Assembly: GCA_900545725.1 (NCBI GenBank) | Contig: URAI01000003.1 | Span: 1-64,000 of the forward strand | Direction: 5' to 3' | DNA: 64,000 bases | Source: an uncultured Eubacterium sp. | Lineage (GTDB): Bacteria > Bacillota > Clostridia > Lachnospirales > Lachnospiraceae | In this document: positions 61,813 through 64,000 of the stretch, in pieces | Position numbering within the stretch: the stretch's first letter is position 1 | Layout: each line of letters opens with the position of its first letter | Notes under the pieces: model-generated | Seen by the model: only the letters and a program-made list of their open reading frames with translations | Database searches by the model: none | What the model was told of the DNA's origin: nothing | Translations under genes and position numbers: made by a program

Positions 61813-62307
61813 ATGGCAAAGGTAGAACTTAAGCAGCCTATCGTAGATGAAATCGCTGCTGCTATTAATGGCGCTAAGGGCGTTGTTTTAGTAGATTATC
61901 GTGGATTAACTGTTGAACAGGACACACAGCTTCGTAAGCAGTTAAGAGAAGCAGGAGTAATTTACAAGGTTTATAAGAATACTTTAGTAAAGAGAGCTAT
62001 CGCTGGTACAGAATTCGAGCCTATGACAGAACAGCTTGAAGGACCAACAGCTATTGCTATCTGTAAGGAAGATGCTACAGCTCCAGCTAGAATCTTAGCT
62101 AATTTTGCTAAGACAGCTGATGCACTTGAACTTAAGTGTGGTGTTGTTGAAGGAACTTACTATGATGTTGATGGTATCAAGACAATTGCTACTATTCCAT
62201 CAAGAGAAGAGCTTCTTTCAAAGTTACTTGGCAGTATGCAGTCACCTATTACAAACTTTGCTCGTGTTATTAAGCAGATCGCTGAAAAGAACGGCGAAGT
62301 TGCATAA
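61813..62307 (+). CDS. rplJ: 50S ribosomal protein L10
   Basis: A 164-residue protein (MAKVELKQPIVDEIAAAING, VVLVDYRGLTVEQDTQLRKQ, YKVYKNTLVKRAIAGTEFEP). The C-terminal helix (FARVIKQIAEKNG) binds L7/L12 dimers. L10 anchors the stalk and represses its own operon through the leader upstream. AGGAGG lies 7 nt before the ATG. Confidence 0.97.
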   Translation: MAKVELKQPIVDEIAAAINGAKGVVLVDYRGLTVEQDTQLRKQLREAGVIYKVYKNTLVKRAIAGTEFEPMTEQLEGPTAIAICKEDATAPARILANFAKTADALELKCGVVEGTYYDVDGIKTIATIPSREELLSKLLGSMQSPITNFARVIKQIAEKNGEVA

Positions 62308-62399
62308 TAATATCTGCAATGTTATTGTAACAGCTTCTTATGAAGCTATATATTAATTTAGGGAAGTTTTCCCAATATTATTAAAAAGGAGAATTTAAA

Positions 62400-62762
62400 A
62401 TGACTACACAGGAAATCATTGAAGTTATTAAGGGATTATCAGTATTAGAATTAAACGATTTAGTTAAAGCATGTGAAGAAGAATTTGGCGTATCAGCAGC
62501 AGCAGGTGTTGTAGTTGCAGCAGCAGCAGGCGGTGCAGCAGCAGAAGAAAAGAGCGAATTCGACGTTGAACTTACAGAAGTAGGTCCTAACAAGGTTAAG
62601 GTTATCAAGGTTGTTCGTGAAGTAACAGGTCTTGGCTTAAAGGAAGCTAAGGAAGTTGTTGATGGAGCACCTAAGGTTCTTAAGGAAGGCGTTTCTAAGG
62701 AAGAAGCTGAAGATATCCAGAAGAAGATCGAAGCTGAAGGAGCTAAGGTTACTCTTAAGTAA
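62400..62762 (+). CDS. rplL: 50S ribosomal protein L7/L12
   Basis: A 120-residue protein with the N-terminal dimerisation domain ([20 protein letters not shown]), the Ala/Gly/Glu hinge ([19 protein letters not shown]) and the C-terminal domain ([32 protein letters not shown]). It recruits translational GTPases. It follows rplJ by 92 nt as usual, with AAGGAG before the ATG. Confidence 0.97.
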   Translation: MTTQEIIEVIKGLSVLELNDLVKACEEEFGVSAAAGVVVAAAAGGAAAEEKSEFDVELTEVGPNKVKVIKVVREVTGLGLKEAKEVVDGAPKVLKEGVSKEEAEDIQKKIEAEGAKVTLK

Positions 62763-62828
62763 TTATTGCATATTTAGCACAGATTTAACTGTTTTTAACA
62801 ATATATTAAAAAGGCAGTGTAAGTATAC

Positions 62829-62870
62829 ATCCCTGATAAATGGCATGTCCTTTTATCAGGGATTGTTTAC
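62829..62870 (+). terminator. Terminator behind rplL
   Basis: A 12-bp perfect stem ATCCCTGATAAA/TTTATCAGGGAT with an 11-nt loop is followed by TGTTTACTTT, a modest T tract. Confidence 0.75.
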
Positions 62871-62897
62871 TTTATATTCATATTAATTATATTAATC

Positions 62898-63025
62898 AGG
62901 ATTTGACTTTAAAAGTATTCATGTTAAATAAGAAATGTGAACCATTCTCGATTTTTTGATATTTTGAAGCTGCTTTAAAATTGTCCGGGTCAAATAAGAA
63001 ATGAGTGTTTTTAAAGTCAAATCCT
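62898..63025. mobile_element. MITE-like element with 17-bp terminal inverted repeats
   Basis: AGGATTTGACTTTAAAA (62898-62914) and TTTTAAAGTCAAATCCT (63009-63025) are perfect inverted repeats around 94 nt of AT-rich DNA without an open frame. Inside, (T/C)AAATAAGAAATG occurs twice as a direct repeat (near 62925 and 62991). A 128-bp palindrome-ended, non-coding unit between rplL and rpoB is best explained as a small non-autonomous insertion or a very large hairpin. Confidence 0.5.
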
Positions 63026-63102
63026 ACCTGCAAGGCGGTTAATATTATAAGTCTGGCGTAATGTAAAATATAGTAATAATATGAATAATTTTAGAAATAG
63101 TG

Positions 63103-63131
63103 TTGACATCCATAAAAAGCTATGATATTAT
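63103..63131 (+). promoter_or_regulatory. Promoter of rpoB
   Basis: TTGACA (63103-63108)-N17-TATTAT (63126-63131) with extended TG (63123-63124). Independent of the rplJL transcript because of the terminator upstream. Confidence 0.8.
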
Positions 63132-63185
63132 GGACAATGCACTATTGTGGTATGTTTATGCCTATTTTTGGCAGACATATTAACT

Positions 63186-63267
63186 GTCCATACAATATTT
63201 CATAAAATATTATGGACTATTTACTTTGAAAATAAGCATTTTCAAAGCATGTGTGATAAGTTCACAC
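63186..63267 (+). ncRNA. Three-hairpin rpoB leader
   Basis: Hairpins: 63186-63217 (GTCCAT-AATATTT/AAATATT-ATGGAC), 63225-63246 (TTTGAAAA/TTTTCAAA) and 63251-63267 (GTGTGA/TCACAC). They fill most of the roughly 170-nt leader before AAGGGG. No named family recognised. Confidence 0.4.
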
Positions 63268-63309
63268 TGATTATATTATATAAAAATAAACACAAGGGGT
63301 GAAACGTCA

Positions 63310-64000
63310 ATGGAGAAAAACAGAATACGTCCGGTAAAGTCAGGCAAAAGTATCAGAATGAGTTACTCAAGACAGAAAGAAGTTCTTGAAATGCCTAACC
63401 TTATTGAAGTTCAGAAAGATTCTTACCAGTGGTTTTTGGATGAAGGTTTAAAAGAAGTTTTTGATGACATCTCTCCAATCGCTGATTACAATGGAAGAAT
63501 TAACCTTTCATTTATAGACTTTAAATTGTGCGAAGATGAAGTCAAGTATTCTATTGAAGAATGTAAGGAAAGAGATGCAACATATGCAGCTCCTCTTAAA
63601 GTAAGAGTAATGCTCCATAATAAGGAGTCTGGTGATATTACAACTCATGAGATTTTCATGGGTGATCTTCCTCTTATGACTAAGACTGGTACATTTGTAA
63701 TCAATGGAGCAGAGAGAGTAATTGTCAGCCAGTTGGTACGTTCACCTGGTATATATTATGATATCCAGAAAGATAAGTATGGAAAGATATTCCTTTACAG
63801 CAGTCAGGTTATACCTAACAGAGGTGCATGGCTTGAATATGAAACAGATGCTAATAATGTATTCTATGTAAAGGTTGATAGAAATAAAAAGGTTCCTGTA
63901 ACTGTTCTTATCAGAGCTTTAGGTTTTGGCTCTAATGCAGAGATTATTGATATGTTCGGTGAAGAGCCTAAGCTTCTTGCTACTATGGAAAAGGATACAT
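63310..64000 (+). CDS. rpoB: DNA-directed RNA polymerase subunit beta, 5' part
   Basis: The frame is open from ATG 63310 to the window end, about 230 codons of a subunit of roughly 1200. It begins [20 protein letters not shown] and shows the beta-subunit landmarks [38 protein letters not shown] and [14 protein letters not shown]. It carries its own promoter and leader, with AAGGGG 10 nt before the start. The first 230 residues (beta lobe) show no truncation. The 3' end lies beyond the window. Confidence 0.97.
   Translation, partial: MEKNRIRPVKSGKSIRMSYSRQKEVLEMPNLIEVQKDSYQWFLDEGLKEVFDDISPIADYNGRINLSFIDFKLCEDEVKYSIEECKERDATYAAPLKVRVMLHNKESGDITTHEIFMGDLPLMTKTGTFVINGAERVIVSQLVRSPGIYYDIQKDKYGKIFLYSSQVIPNRGAWLEYETDANNVFYVKVDRNKKVPVTVLIRALGFGSNAEIIDMFGEEPKLLATMEKDT

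Overview
The window looks like a low-GC, anaerobic, motile member of the Clostridia, most likely family Lachnospiraceae (Lachnospira/Eubacterium eligens- or Roseburia-like). This rests on the flagellar gene order flgM-flgN-flgK-flgL-fliW-csrA-flaG-fliD-fliS-fliC, strong Shine-Dalgarno sites, sigma28-type promoters, AT-rich intergenic DNA, and a glycyl radical enzyme with its activase. The species call is inference; no 16S rRNA gene is present.

Layout. 1-673: 3' end of a MATE transporter, with terminator. 1017-14143: late flagellar block on the + strand: flgM, flgN, two flgK paralogues, flgL, fliW, csrA, flaG, fliD, fliS, a FliT-like gene and fliC. Sigma28-type promoters lie before flgM, flaG and fliC, and a strong terminator follows fliC. 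14273-57330: a roughly 43 kb surface-glycan island directly behind the flagellin gene. 57533-58852: a FliD-like gene on the - strand bounding the island. 59070-64000: the housekeeping block rpmG-secE-nusG-rplK-rplA, rplJ-rplL with an L10-type leader, and the 5' end of rpoB.

The island codes for three LicD-type phosphotransferases, two TagD-like cytidylyltransferase domains and one TarI/IspD-like cytidylyltransferase, two TagF-like polyol-phosphate transferases, two Gfo/Idh/MocA oxidoreductases (one fused to a cytidylyltransferase, one to a glycerophosphodiesterase), two TIM-barrel isomerases, two SDR enzymes, a UDP-GlcNAc 2-epimerase, many glycosyltransferases (GT2, RgpF, GT-D/DUF1792, CgeB-like), four methyltransferase domains, two stand-alone radical SAM proteins, and a glycyl radical enzyme with activase. 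I see no Wzx/Wzy, ABC exporter or other membrane protein in it. With its position behind fliC and a sigma28-type promoter before one licD gene, this points to cytoplasmic decoration of flagellin with phosphodiester-linked, chemically unusual sugars or polyols (inference).

The most striking pattern is a small Rossmann-like module (G-x-G loop followed by a DN or VS strand) that recurs about 13 times between 17.4 and 48.6 kb. It is fused N-terminally, C-terminally or internally to unrelated enzymes and once stands alone. A broken copy lies next to a broken glycosyltransferase tail at 54.3-54.5 kb. Other notable items are a glycyl radical enzyme inside a glycan locus, three- and four-domain fusion enzymes, a licD gene with an apparent one-base deletion, a duplicated roughly 100-nt structured element, and a 38-bp promoter architecture shared by flgM and a licD gene.
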